A stretch of 57,574 nucleotides of DNA. Source: Candidatus Stoquefichus sp. GTDB lineage: Bacteria > Bacillota_I > Bacilli_A > Erysipelotrichales > Coprobacillaceae. The position numbers and the translations under genes are program-made. Shown piece after piece: positions 38,017 through 46,518 of this stretch (position 1 is the stretch's first letter; every line of letters begins with the position of its first letter). The DNA is taken from positions 1 to 57,574 of the forward strand of contig JAETUM010000011.1 of the NCBI GenBank assembly GCA_021768625.1. Reading direction: 5' to 3'. A model generated the notes under the pieces. That model had not been told where the DNA came from and did not search any database. It was given only the letters and a program-made list of their open reading frames with translations.

Positions 38017-38966
38017 ATTTAAAAAATCAATTTCAATTAGAACAACCTATTTTTTATAAAATATTATCGAATTGTTTTGAGTCAAAGAGAATACCACATG
38101 CATTTTTATTAGTTGGGGAAAATAGCAGCATGGCAGCTCATTATATAGCAAAGTCACTCATCTGTGAAAGTGGTACATTAGCCTGTGATGAATGTAATGA
38201 GTGTCATAGAATTGATAATCATAATTATGCTGACTTAATATATGCTAATGGCAATGAAGAAACGATAAAAAAAGGAAAAATAGAATATATACAGGAGCAA
38301 TTTTCAAAATCATCTTTAGAAGGTAAAGCAAAGATATATTTATTAGAGAATATTGAAAATTCTACATCTGAAGCAATGAATAGTCTTCTAAAAGTTTTAG
38401 AAGAACCAATATCTGGAGTTTATGCAATATTTACTTGTCAAAATATAAATCGTGTATTGCCAACAATACAATCACGTTGTCAAGTAATACAATTGTTACC
38501 AAGTTCCAAGAAAATTCTAATTGAAAAATTAAAAGAAAAAGATATTTTGAAAGACGATATCTATGTATTATCAGAGATATTTAGTAGTTATGAAGAATGT
38601 GAAAAATATATAGATACAGAGTTATTTGATGACTTAAAATTAGAAGTTTATCATTTTATTGAAGATTTATATTTTCATAGAGAAAACCTTGTAATAAATG
38701 TTGAGACTCATTTGTTAAAGAAATATAAGGAAAAAGAAAATATTCGTTTATTTTTAAATATGCTTGTATTAGGATTAAAGGATTTGTTTCACGTGAAACA
38801 AAATATGGATCTAGTATATCCTTCTTTTAAAAGCTTGTTTGAAAAAATAAGTGATACAGAAGAAAATATTATAAAGAGAATAGAATTAGTATTAAATACA
38901 GAATACTTGTTAGAAACAAATGCAAATGTATTACTTTTAATGGATAGTATGATGTATAGAATATAG
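38013..38966 (+). CDS. holB: DNA polymerase III delta-prime subunit
   Basis: HolB is the rigid subunit of the clamp loader. The 317-aa protein is AAA+-like with cysteines (CESGTLACDECNECH) resembling the DnaX/HolB zinc finger, LLENIENSTSEAMNSLLKVLEEP and the sensor NINRVLPTIQSRCQV. The P-loop is degenerate (LLVGENSSMAAHYIA), normal for delta-prime. It overlaps tmk by 4 bases. A parS-like palindrome lies inside the gene (38785-38800), encoding LFHVKQN. Confidence 0.93.
   Translation: MNLKNQFQLEQPIFYKILSNCFESKRIPHAFLLVGENSSMAAHYIAKSLICESGTLACDECNECHRIDNHNYADLIYANGNEETIKKGKIEYIQEQFSKSSLEGKAKIYLLENIENSTSEAMNSLLKVLEEPISGVYAIFTCQNINRVLPTIQSRCQVIQLLPSSKKILIEKLKEKDILKDDIYVLSEIFSSYEECEKYIDTELFDDLKLEVYHFIEDLYFHRENLVINVETHLLKKYKEKENIRLFLNMLVLGLKDLFHVKQNMDLVYPSFKSLFEKISDTEENIIKRIELVLNTEYLLETNANVLLLMDSMMYRI
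38785..38800. other. parS-like ParB-binding site inside holB
   Basis: TGTTTCACGTGAAACA is a perfect 16-base palindrome with the GTTTCACGTGAAAC core of chromosomal parS sites. It lies about 25 kb to the right of oriC. No parB or parA gene is in the window. Confidence 0.9.
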
Positions 38967-38978
38967 AAAGGATAAAAT

Positions 38979-39815
38979 ATGGAAGAAAGATTAGCGTGTA
39001 TAAGATTTAATAGTGTAGGAAAATCATATTACTTTTCTACAAACTTAGATTTACATAAAGGTGATAAAGTTGTTGTCGAGACAATTAGAGGTTTAGAATT
39101 AGGTGAACTTATCACAGAACTTAAAGATTTATCAGAATTTAATTTAGATACTGAGTTAAAAAAAGTTAAAAGAAAAGCTAATAGAGCAGATATTGATGTT
39201 CATGCATTCAATAAAGCGAAAGCAAGTAAATCTTTAGAAATATGCAAGGATATTGTGAAGGAATATGATTTAGATATGCATTTAGTAAGTTGTGAATATA
39301 CTTTAGATGCATCAAAAGTTATTTTCATGTACACATCAGAAAGTCGAGTGGATTTTAGAGAATTATTAAAAGAATTAGCTAGTGTATTTAAATGTAGAAT
39401 TGAATTAAGACAAATAGGTCCTAGAGACAAATCTAAAATTGTCGGAGGTTTAGGCTCTTGTGGTTTACCACTTTGTTGTGCTTCTTTTTTAGGAGAGTTT
39501 GATGGAGTTTCTATTAACATGGCAAAAAACCAAATGCTTGCTATTAATATTGATAAAATTTCAGGATCATGTGGAAGACTGTTATGTTGTTTAAAATATG
39601 AGGATGATACTTATTCTGAAGAGAAAAAACGTTTTCCTAAAATAGGATCGCGTGTAAAATATGATAATAAAGTAGTAAAGGTTGTTGGATTAAATGTCAT
39701 TAGTGATTTAGTGAAAATTGATTATGATGGAAATATCTCTTTTGTTCCATTAAAAGAAATTAAAAAATTACCTAATAGAGATAAGGAAGATAATAATGAA
39801 ACAAGAAGTCATTAA
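38979..39815 (+). CDS. ricT: PSP1-domain protein RicT (YaaT)
   Basis: RicT is part of the RicAFT complex that promotes RNase Y processing and sporulation/competence in Bacillus. The 278-aa protein has the PSP1 domain and the conserved cysteines in GSCGLPLCCASFLG and SGSCGRLLCCLKYE, probably for an iron-sulfur cluster. It is in its normal place after holB. Its end overlaps the next gene by 20 bases. Confidence 0.92.
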   Translation: MEERLACIRFNSVGKSYYFSTNLDLHKGDKVVVETIRGLELGELITELKDLSEFNLDTELKKVKRKANRADIDVHAFNKAKASKSLEICKDIVKEYDLDMHLVSCEYTLDASKVIFMYTSESRVDFRELLKELASVFKCRIELRQIGPRDKSKIVGGLGSCGLPLCCASFLGEFDGVSINMAKNQMLAINIDKISGSCGRLLCCLKYEDDTYSEEKKRFPKIGSRVKYDNKVVKVVGLNVISDLVKIDYDGNISFVPLKEIKKLPNRDKEDNNETRSH

Positions 39816-40530
39816 TTATTTGTTAGCATATAAAGATATGAAGATTATCCAAAGGAAAGATATGTTTAACTTTTCTTTGGATACTGTTTTATTAGCAAAC
39901 TTTTGTACAATTAATAAAGATGTTGATAAAATAGTTGACTTTGGAACAAATAATGCTGCTATACCATTATTATTGTCAAGAAGAACAGATAAAAAAATCA
40001 CAGGTATTGAAATTCAAGAAGAAGCTATAGAAATTGCAAAGAAAAATATAGAGTTGAATAACTTAACTAATCAAATTGACATAATACATGATGATATTAA
40101 AAATTATGTAAATTATGCAGATAAGGTAAAACTTGTTGTATGTAATCCCCCTTTTTTTAAAGTTGGAGAAAGAAGTAACGTTAACGATAATGAATATTTA
40201 CAAATAGCAAGACATGAAATAAAAATCAATTTAGAAGAAATTATTAGATCAGCAGCAACAATTCTTGATAATAAAGGAAGATTTGCAATGGTTCACAGAC
40301 CAGATCGAATGATAGAGATTATCAATTATATGCAAAAATATGATATTGAACCCAAGAGGATAAGATTTGTTTATCCAAAGGTTAATAGAGAATCACATAT
40401 TTTTCTTATAGAAGGAATGTATAAAGGAAATACTGGAGTTAAAATTGAGTCCCCATTATATGCACATGAAGATGATGGAACTTATTCACAAGAAATAAGA
40501 ACAATGTTTGGAGAAGTTGAAAATGAATAG
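39796..40530 (+). CDS. trmN6: tRNA1(Val) (adenine37-N6)-methyltransferase-like protein
   Basis: A class I SAM-dependent methyltransferase (Bacillus YabB), 244 aa. It has the SAM site VDFGTNNAAIPLLLS (unusual GTNN where GxGxG is common), TGIEIQEEAIEIAKKN and the catalytic NPPF in VVCNPPFFKVGE. It likely modifies adenine in tRNA, as in the E. coli relative. The start follows AAGGAAGATAATA inside the end of ricT, and its stop overlaps rsmI. The yazA gene normally between it and rsmI is absent. Confidence 0.85.
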   Translation: MKQEVINYLLAYKDMKIIQRKDMFNFSLDTVLLANFCTINKDVDKIVDFGTNNAAIPLLLSRRTDKKITGIEIQEEAIEIAKKNIELNNLTNQIDIIHDDIKNYVNYADKVKLVVCNPPFFKVGERSNVNDNEYLQIARHEIKINLEEIIRSAATILDNKGRFAMVHRPDRMIEIINYMQKYDIEPKRIRFVYPKVNRESHIFLIEGMYKGNTGVKIESPLYAHEDDGTYSQEIRTMFGEVENE

Positions 40531-41377
40531 ACAAAAAAGTTTTGAGAATGATAATGCAACATTATATTTGATTGCAACACCAATAGGGAATCTTAATGAA
40601 ATGACATTTAGATCGGTTGAAATATTAAAAAGTATTAATTATATAGCTGCTGAAGACACAAGAAATACTATAAAACTATTGAACCATTTTGATATTTCTA
40701 CAAAGCTGATTTCACATCATGAGCATAATTTAATTTCATCAATTCCAAAGATTATTGATTTATTAAAAGATGGAAATAATATTGCACTAGTAAGTGATGC
40801 TGGATATCCAGCAATTAGTGATCCCGGATATGAACTTGTTCAAGAAGTTATTTCTAATGGTTTTAATGTTGTTCCAATCTCTGGAGCAAATGCATGTTTA
40901 AATGCATTAGTTGTATCAGGGATCTGTCCTCAACCATTCTTATTTTATGGCTTTTTGAGTCACCAAGATAAAAAGAAAAAAAAGGAATTAGAGAAATTAA
41001 AGAATTATGAAGAAACAATTGTTTTTTATGAGGCTCCACATCGTATAAAGAAAACACTTGTATTGATGAAAGATATATTTGGCAATAGAAATATTTGTTT
41101 AGCGAGAGAACTTACAAAGAAACATGAAGAAATAAATCGGGGAACAATTGAAGAAATTATAGATGTTGTTGATACTATGAAAGGTGAAATGGTTATTGTA
41201 GTAGAGGGTTGTACTAATGTTGAAGAAATCGTAACATTTGAACAAAGTATTGAAGAACATGTTAATGAATATATTCAAACAGGTATGTCTACTAAAGATG
41301 CTATTAAGGAAGTTTCAAGACAAAGAAATATATCTAAAAATATTGTTTATCAAGAATATCATAAAAAAATAAAATGA
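40523..41377 (+). CDS. rsmI: 16S rRNA (cytidine1402-2'-O)-methyltransferase
   Basis: RsmI methylates the ribose of C1402 in 16S rRNA. The 284-aa protein of the tetrapyrrole-methylase fold has LYLIATPIGNLNEMTFRS, AAEDTRNTIKLLNHF, LVSDAGYPAISDPGYELV and ISGANACLNALVVSG. I start at the ATG 40523, six bases after GGAGAAG, rather than the in-frame TTG at 40508. It overlaps trmN6 by 8 bases and ends the dnaX-to-rsmI block. Confidence 0.95.
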   Translation: MNRQKSFENDNATLYLIATPIGNLNEMTFRSVEILKSINYIAAEDTRNTIKLLNHFDISTKLISHHEHNLISSIPKIIDLLKDGNNIALVSDAGYPAISDPGYELVQEVISNGFNVVPISGANACLNALVVSGICPQPFLFYGFLSHQDKKKKKELEKLKNYEETIVFYEAPHRIKKTLVLMKDIFGNRNICLARELTKKHEEINRGTIEEIIDVVDTMKGEMVIVVEGCTNVEEIVTFEQSIEEHVNEYIQTGMSTKDAIKEVSRQRNISKNIVYQEYHKKIK

Positions 41378-41444
41378 ATATAGAAATATATTTATTTTAT
41401 TTTTGCCATAAAGTATAATAAAGAATATAAGGAGGATTATATTA

Positions 41445-42371
41445 ATGATATATACGATAACATTTAATCCATCAATTGATTACATAGTATCAGTTGATCA
41501 TTTTCAAATAGGTAATGTTAATAGAACATCAAATGAATATCTTCTACCTGGAGGTAAAGGAATAAACGTATCAATTGTTTTAAATAATCTAGGTATTGAA
41601 TCTATTGCTTTAGGATTTATAGCTGGTTTTACTGGAAATGAAATAAAGAGAAGAGTGGAAGAAGAATTCCAAATCAAAACTGATTTTATAAACGTCGAAA
41701 ATGGTTATTCAAGAATTAATTTTAAAATGAAAAGCGATGAGGAAAGTGAAGTTAACGGAAATGGACCTCTCATTACTGAAAGTCACCTTAGCCAATTAAA
41801 ACAAAAACTATTAAGATTAAAGTCAGGAGATATACTTGTTCTTTCAGGAAGTATACCAAGTTGTGTTTCTAAAGATATTTATAGTCATATTATGAGTGAG
41901 TTGAAAGAAAAAGATATTAATATTGTTGTGGATGCAACAGGAGAACTATTAATGAATGTCTTAGAACACAAACCATTTCTTATTAAACCTAATAATCATG
42001 AATTAGCTGAAATGTTTCACGTGAAACTTTCTGGGATCGAAGATATAATAAAATATGCAAAAAAGTTACAAAAGTTGGGAGCAAGAAATGTGCTTATTTC
42101 AATGGCTGGAGATGGAGCACTATTTATATGTGAGAATGGGAAAGTATATTTTAGTGAAGCACCAAAAGGAAAAGTTAAAAATTCTGTGGGTGCTGGTGAT
42201 TCAATGGTTGCAGGATTTATTGCAGGTTATGTCAATATAAAAGACTATGTGCAAGCTTTTAAAACAGGAATAGCTACAGGAAGTGCGAGTGCATTCTCAG
42301 AAAATCTAGCAACTCAAGAAGAAGTTGAAGCCTTGTTAAGGACAATTCATGAAGTGGAATATAATATTTAA
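41445..42371 (+). CDS. fruK: 1-phosphofructokinase (PfkB family)
   Basis: A PfkB-family kinase, 308 aa, best fitting FruK/LacC: it phosphorylates fructose 1-phosphate (or tagatose 6-phosphate) to the bisphosphate. It shows TFNPSIDYIVSV at the start, PGGKGINVSIVLNNLG and the catalytic-anion motif SVGAGDSMVAGFIAG. RBS AAGGAGG. A PTS fructose gene is not adjacent; instead a ROK kinase and a DUF89 phosphatase follow. A second parS-like site lies inside it (42013-42028). Confidence 0.85.
   Translation: MIYTITFNPSIDYIVSVDHFQIGNVNRTSNEYLLPGGKGINVSIVLNNLGIESIALGFIAGFTGNEIKRRVEEEFQIKTDFINVENGYSRINFKMKSDEESEVNGNGPLITESHLSQLKQKLLRLKSGDILVLSGSIPSCVSKDIYSHIMSELKEKDINIVVDATGELLMNVLEHKPFLIKPNNHELAEMFHVKLSGIEDIIKYAKKLQKLGARNVLISMAGDGALFICENGKVYFSEAPKGKVKNSVGAGDSMVAGFIAGYVNIKDYVQAFKTGIATGSASAFSENLATQEEVEALLRTIHEVEYNI
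42013..42028. other. parS-like ParB-binding site inside fruK
   Basis: TGTTTCACGTGAAACT shares 15 of 16 bases with the palindrome in holB and keeps the GTTTCACGTGAAAC core. It encodes FHVK, the same reading as in holB, so both genes have adapted to carry the site. Confidence 0.85.
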
Positions 42372-42384
42372 GGAGATAGAAGTT

Positions 42385-43254
42385 ATGTATAGAGTAGGAA
42401 TTGATATTGGTGGAACAAATTTAAGATGTGCTATTTTTGATGATAATATGTCAATGATAAAACATTATAAGACACCTAATGATAAGAATAAAAATGCAGA
42501 AGAAAACTTAAAATCAATGATAGAATTTATTAAGACATTTGATGGAGAAATTGAAAGCATTGGAATTGGATGTCCAGGACCATTAGATGCACATAAAGGA
42601 ATTATTCTTAATCCACCTAATTTACAAGGTTGGGATAATTTTAACATTGTGGAATTCTTCAAAAAGGAAACGGGTATACCAACAAAAATGAGTAATGATG
42701 CAAATGTTGCAGGACTTGGTGAGGCAATACTTGGTTCAGGACGAGGATATGAGTCGGTCTATTATATTACAATGTCAACTGGATTTGGAGGAGCATATAT
42801 CTTCCGTAATGAACTAATTAATGGTGTAAGTACATGTGCTGGTGAAGTGTATAATATGATTGTTAATGAAGATCATCATCATCACAAAGGAACAAACGCT
42901 GGAAGTTTGAACGAACAATGCGGAGGATATGGATTATCTATTATAGCAGAAGAAATTTTTGGGAAGCCAATGACTGCTGAAGAGCTTTTTAAACTTTATC
43001 ATGAAAGTGATAAAAAAGCAGTAGAGTTAATTGAACGTACAGCAGATATTGCAGCTAAAGGAATAGCCAATATAGGATGTGTTATAGATCCAGAAATATA
43101 TATTGTCGGAGGAAGTATTGCTAATTTTAATCATGACTTTGTAGAAATGGTTTTTGAAAAAGCAAAAAAATACTATATTAAGCCTGAATATCTTCAATAT
43201 AAATTAGCAAAATTTTCAGATGATGCAGGATTAATAGGGGCAGCTTTATTATAA
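42385..43254 (+). CDS. ROK-family sugar kinase without the zinc motif
   Basis: A ROK kinase, 289 aa, probably glucokinase-like. It has the phosphate loop GIDIGGTNLRCAIFDD, GIGCPGPLDAHKG, NPPNLQGWDNFNI and the catalytic aspartate in MSNDANVAGLGEA. Where typical ROK kinases have the zinc cysteines (CGCGxxGCxE), this one has the histidine-rich stretch NEDHHHHKGTNAG followed by NEQCGGYGLS. The start at 42385 follows AAGGAGATAGAAGTT; the open frame upstream overlaps fruK. It is part of the fruK-ROK-DUF89 set. Confidence 0.82.
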   Translation: MYRVGIDIGGTNLRCAIFDDNMSMIKHYKTPNDKNKNAEENLKSMIEFIKTFDGEIESIGIGCPGPLDAHKGIILNPPNLQGWDNFNIVEFFKKETGIPTKMSNDANVAGLGEAILGSGRGYESVYYITMSTGFGGAYIFRNELINGVSTCAGEVYNMIVNEDHHHHKGTNAGSLNEQCGGYGLSIIAEEIFGKPMTAEELFKLYHESDKKAVELIERTADIAAKGIANIGCVIDPEIYIVGGSIANFNHDFVEMVFEKAKKYYIKPEYLQYKLAKFSDDAGLIGAALL

Positions 43255-43267
43255 AAAGGAATTATAT

Positions 43268-44122
43268 ATGAAAGTAGAATGCATAGATTGTGATTTGAAT
43301 CAAGCAAAAAAGGTATGTCAAATTTTAAATCTTGATAAGAAAATGGAAAATCAAGTCATTAACTTAGCGAAAAAAGAATTAGAAAGATGTAATATGTCTT
43401 TAACAAATCCAGAAATCCTGGGTGATTTGTGGTTAAAAATTACTGGATTTATCAATAATGACAATCCATATAAATTTATAAAAAAAGAATTTAATGATTT
43501 AGTACTATTATTAGAAAACGAAATTAGAAAAAGTATTGATTCTTTTGAAACAATACTTAATATAACGATTGGATCAAATCTTATAGATTTTGCAGCAAAA
43601 CATTATTTTGATAGAGAAACTGTAAAGAATTTGTTATTAAAAAATAAAGAATTGAATTTAGCTATTGACCATTCAAAAGAGTTAAAAGATAAAATTATGC
43701 AAAGTCAATCACTTTTATATATTGGAGATAATTGTGGTGAAATTGTATGTGATAAGATTTTTATTGAATATATTCAAGAAATGAACCCAAACTTAACTGT
43801 AACATATGTTGTAAGAGGACAACCAATTGTTAATGATGTGACAAGAGAAGATGCATGTTATGTGGGTATGGATAAGGTAGCGAATATTATTGATAATGGA
43901 TCATATACTTTAGGAACGGTGTTGCAGAAAACAAATAAAATTTTTAAGAAAAAGTTTTTTGAAAGTGATCTTGTGATTTGTAAAGGACAAGGAAATTATG
44001 AAGGTCTTTTCAATGAAAAAAAAGAAAACTTATTTTTTCTTTTTATGGTAAAATGCGAAATTGTGTCTCATCAACTGGGAGTTGATACAATGTCGATTGT
44101 TTGTATGAAAAATAATGTATAA
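43268..44122 (+). CDS. DUF89/ARMT1-type metal-dependent phosphatase
   Basis: The 284-aa protein matches the DUF89 damage-control phosphatases: the N-terminal cysteine pair (CIDC), LLYIGDNCGEIVCDKIFIE, VVRGQPIVNDVTREDA and DLVICKGQGNYEGLF with the metal-binding Asp/Asn residues. Members remove reactive sugar phosphates; a yeast relative acts on fructose 1-phosphate. Its place after a 1-phosphofructokinase and a ROK kinase makes a fructose-1-phosphate clearing role plausible. RBS AAAAGGAATTATAT. It is followed by a terminator hairpin overlapping the ldh ribosome site. Confidence 0.85.
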   Translation: MKVECIDCDLNQAKKVCQILNLDKKMENQVINLAKKELERCNMSLTNPEILGDLWLKITGFINNDNPYKFIKKEFNDLVLLLENEIRKSIDSFETILNITIGSNLIDFAAKHYFDRETVKNLLLKNKELNLAIDHSKELKDKIMQSQSLLYIGDNCGEIVCDKIFIEYIQEMNPNLTVTYVVRGQPIVNDVTREDACYVGMDKVANIIDNGSYTLGTVLQKTNKIFKKKFFESDLVICKGQGNYEGLFNEKKENLFFLFMVKCEIVSHQLGVDTMSIVCMKNNV

Positions 44123-44130
44123 ATTACTAA

Positions 44131-44163
44131 ATAATCATCATAATAAATATGGTGATTATTTTA
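44131..44163 (+). terminator. Hairpin with T run whose 3' arm holds the ldh Shine-Dalgarno
   Basis: Arms ATAATCATCAT (44131-44141) and ATGGTGATTAT (44149-44159, one G-T pair) followed by TTTT. GGTGAT in the 3' arm (44151-44156) is eight bases before the ldh ATG. Confidence 0.75.
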
Positions 44164-44164
44164 T

Positions 44165-45118
44165 ATGGATGAAAAAAGAAAAGTTGTTTTAATAGGAACA
44201 GGTATGGTAGGAATGAGTATGGCTTATTCATTATTGAATACAGGAGGTATAGACGAGTTAGTTCTTGTTGATATTGATGATGAAAAAGCAAAAGGAGAAG
44301 CTATGGATTTAAGTCATGGATTACCTTATAATTTTTCAAAAATGAAAATATATAATGGAACTTATGCTGATTGCAAAAATAGCGATATTGTTGTTATATG
44401 CGCAGGTGCTAATCAAAAAGAAGGACAAACCAGATTGGAATTAACAATGATTAATACAAAAATTATTAAAGATATTGCATTAAAAATAAAGGAAAGTGGT
44501 TTTTCTGGAATTGTCATTGTAGCAAGTAATCCTGTTGATATATTAAGTTATGTTGTTTATAAAGTTATGGATATTGATAAATCAAAAGTTATTGGGACAG
44601 GAACTTTATTAGATACAGCAAGAATGAGATTTTTACTAAGCGAATATCTTCAAGTTTCTAGTGATGATATTGAAGCATATGTATTAGGTGAACATGGGGA
44701 TTCTTCTTTTATATCGTGGATGAATACTTATGTTGGATGTAAAAGTGTTGTAGAATATATTGATGAAAAAAATCTTGATATGAATGATCTTAATGATATA
44801 TATGAAGATGTTAAAAATGCTGCATATGAAATTATTGAGAGAAAGAAAGCTACATATTATGGGATAGGTCTTGCATTAAATAAGTTAATTCAGTCAATTT
44901 TTAATGACTCTCATAAAATATTATGTGTAAGTGCCTACTTAGATCATGAATATAATCATGATGATATATATATGGGAGTACCTTGTGTTATTAATAGAGA
45001 AGGTGTTAAAGAAGTTATTCAAATTCCATTAAATGATATGGACCAAAATAAGTTTGATAAGAGTTATTCTATATTAAAAGCAATTAAGTTGGATATAAAA
45101 AAAGAAATTTCAAAATGA
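44165..45118 (+). CDS. ldh: L-lactate dehydrogenase
   Basis: Ldh reduces pyruvate to L-lactate with NADH, regenerating NAD+ in fermentation. The 317-aa protein has the nucleotide site VVLIGTGMVGMSMAYSLL, NQKEGQTRLELTMIN (substrate arginine), VASNPVDILSYVV and the active-site histidine in VLGEHGDSSF. In the cofactor site, LVDIDDEKA has an aspartate for NADH. It has its own terminator downstream, and its SD lies in the upstream hairpin. No trace of a frameshift or split. Confidence 0.93.
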   Translation: MDEKRKVVLIGTGMVGMSMAYSLLNTGGIDELVLVDIDDEKAKGEAMDLSHGLPYNFSKMKIYNGTYADCKNSDIVVICAGANQKEGQTRLELTMINTKIIKDIALKIKESGFSGIVIVASNPVDILSYVVYKVMDIDKSKVIGTGTLLDTARMRFLLSEYLQVSSDDIEAYVLGEHGDSSFISWMNTYVGCKSVVEYIDEKNLDMNDLNDIYEDVKNAAYEIIERKKATYYGIGLALNKLIQSIFNDSHKILCVSAYLDHEYNHDDIYMGVPCVINREGVKEVIQIPLNDMDQNKFDKSYSILKAIKLDIKKEISK

Positions 45119-45127
45119 AATTTCTTT
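45101..45127. terminator. Bidirectional terminator between ldh and the NlpC gene
   Basis: AAAGAAATTTCA and TGAAATTTCTTT overlapping the ldh stop codon, with A/T runs on both sides. Confidence 0.8.
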
Positions 45128-45132
45128 TTCTT

Positions 45133-46338
45133 TTAATATAAACGTCTATAAGCTTTGCTATATCTACTAAAGCTTGATAAAGGTGTCCTTTTAACAACAT
45201 GCCCGAGTGAAGCATGGTTTCCTTGACAAGTAGAACCTTCTCCAGAAGCATGAACGACAATTCCTCCACCAATATAAATTCCAATATGGTGATATCTTGA
45301 AGAACCACTTCTTCTAAATGCAATAACATCACCTGCTTGTAATTCTCCAGCAGAAATAGCTTTTCCAGAACGTGCATAGCCATTAGCTGTTAAACGACCT
45401 CCACTAACACCTGCATTTCTATGAGCCCAATAGACTAGACCTGAACAGTCAAACATGCTAGGACCAGTAGCCCCCCAACAATATGGAGAACCAATCTTGC
45501 TAACTGCAAGTTGTGCTATTTTATATCCTGTTTCAGCATCACCTGAATTACCTTTAATAACATTTCCACCAGAGTCATTTTTAGGTAAAGAGTTAGCCAT
45601 TTCAGTTAATGCATCATCTATTTCTTTTTGAGCTTTTGCATTTTTATCAAGTTCTTTTTGTTCGAGAGCTAAGTCCCTTTTTTGTTCTTCTTGTAATGCA
45701 ACTAATCTTTTCTGTAATGCGGCTGCTGATTTCTTTTGTACTTGTAATGCGGCTTTTGCATCTAATAATGTTGATTTTTGATTATTCAGTTCTTTCTTTT
45801 GGTTTGATAACTCCTCTACTAATTCTTTTTCATACGAAGTTATATCACTAATACTATTTAATCGTGAAAAGAAATCAGTAAAGTTAGAAGCTCCAAAAAG
45901 GAAATCTATAAGAGTATTAGAATTATAATAAGATTGCATTACATATAAGCGTTCTCTCATTTTCTCTTCTTTATTGTTTATATCTTTTTGAATATTATTA
46001 ATTGAATTTAAAAGATAGTTGATTTCTTTTTCTTTTGTTTTAATTTTTGTATTAAGTGAAGCTATTTTTTGTGTTACTTCGGAAATATCTTTCGATGTAT
46101 CAGCTATTTCTGATTTTGTATCTTTTATTTCACTTTTTAATTTTGAATTTTTCTTTTTTAAATATGAATTAAATTCTTTACAAACTTTTTGATTTTGTCG
46201 TGTTAGTCTTGATCCAGAACACAATTTAATATATTTATCTTCTTCTTTTGAAAAATCTACAGCTTTAACATCTATAGGTCTAACAATTAAAGAAAGTGAA
46301 GTGCAAATCACAAGACTTGTAATAAAAGTTTTTCTCAT
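45133..46338 (-). CDS. Secreted NlpC/P60 peptidoglycan endopeptidase with coiled coil
   Basis: The 401-aa protein has a signal peptide (about residues 1-27), a long coiled coil (about 55-240, in CwlO/PcsB style), a linker, and a C-terminal NlpC/P60 domain (about 270-401). Its catalytic set is the Cys in MFDCSGLVYW, His in RYHHIGIYIGG and His in IVVHASG. It should cut stem-peptide bonds in the wall during growth or division; the coiled coil in relatives is held by FtsEX. Ribosome site AAGGAGTGATATA; extended -10 promoter at 46361-46370. It is divergent from the GH25 gene. Confidence 0.92.
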   Translation of the reverse strand: MRKTFITSLVICTSLSLIVRPIDVKAVDFSKEEDKYIKLCSGSRLTRQNQKVCKEFNSYLKKKNSKLKSEIKDTKSEIADTSKDISEVTQKIASLNTKIKTKEKEINYLLNSINNIQKDINNKEEKMRERLYVMQSYYNSNTLIDFLFGASNFTDFFSRLNSISDITSYEKELVEELSNQKKELNNQKSTLLDAKAALQVQKKSAAALQKRLVALQEEQKRDLALEQKELDKNAKAQKEIDDALTEMANSLPKNDSGGNVIKGNSGDAETGYKIAQLAVSKIGSPYCWGATGPSMFDCSGLVYWAHRNAGVSGGRLTANGYARSGKAISAGELQAGDVIAFRRSGSSRYHHIGIYIGGGIVVHASGEGSTCQGNHASLGHVVKRTPLSSFSRYSKAYRRLY

Positions 46339-46360
46339 TATATCACTCCTTACCGTTTAT

Positions 46361-46370
46361 ATTATAACAT
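46361..46370 (-). promoter_or_regulatory. Extended -10 promoter of the NlpC/P60 gene
   Basis: ATGTTATAAT on the minus strand, about 20 bases before the ribosome site. Confidence 0.65.
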
Positions 46371-46518
46371 ATTTATATTAATAAGAAACTCCAATATCTA
46401 CCAAAAAATATTAAAAGTCTCTATATTTTTCACTTTATATTATATGGTATTTAAAAATTGTGTCAAATGTAAAAACATTTTAAGCAATAAGACATATAGT
46501 ATTCTAGGGGGTGAAAAA

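Noticed and set aside
42861-42890. Engineered His tag in the ROK gene
   Set aside because: The four His codons lie mid-gene in the zinc-loop position with native codon use; it is natural sequence.
45084-45383. Extra minus-strand frame overlapping ldh and the NlpC gene
   Set aside because: It overlaps the NlpC/P60 gene in another frame, covers the terminator and has no ribosome site.
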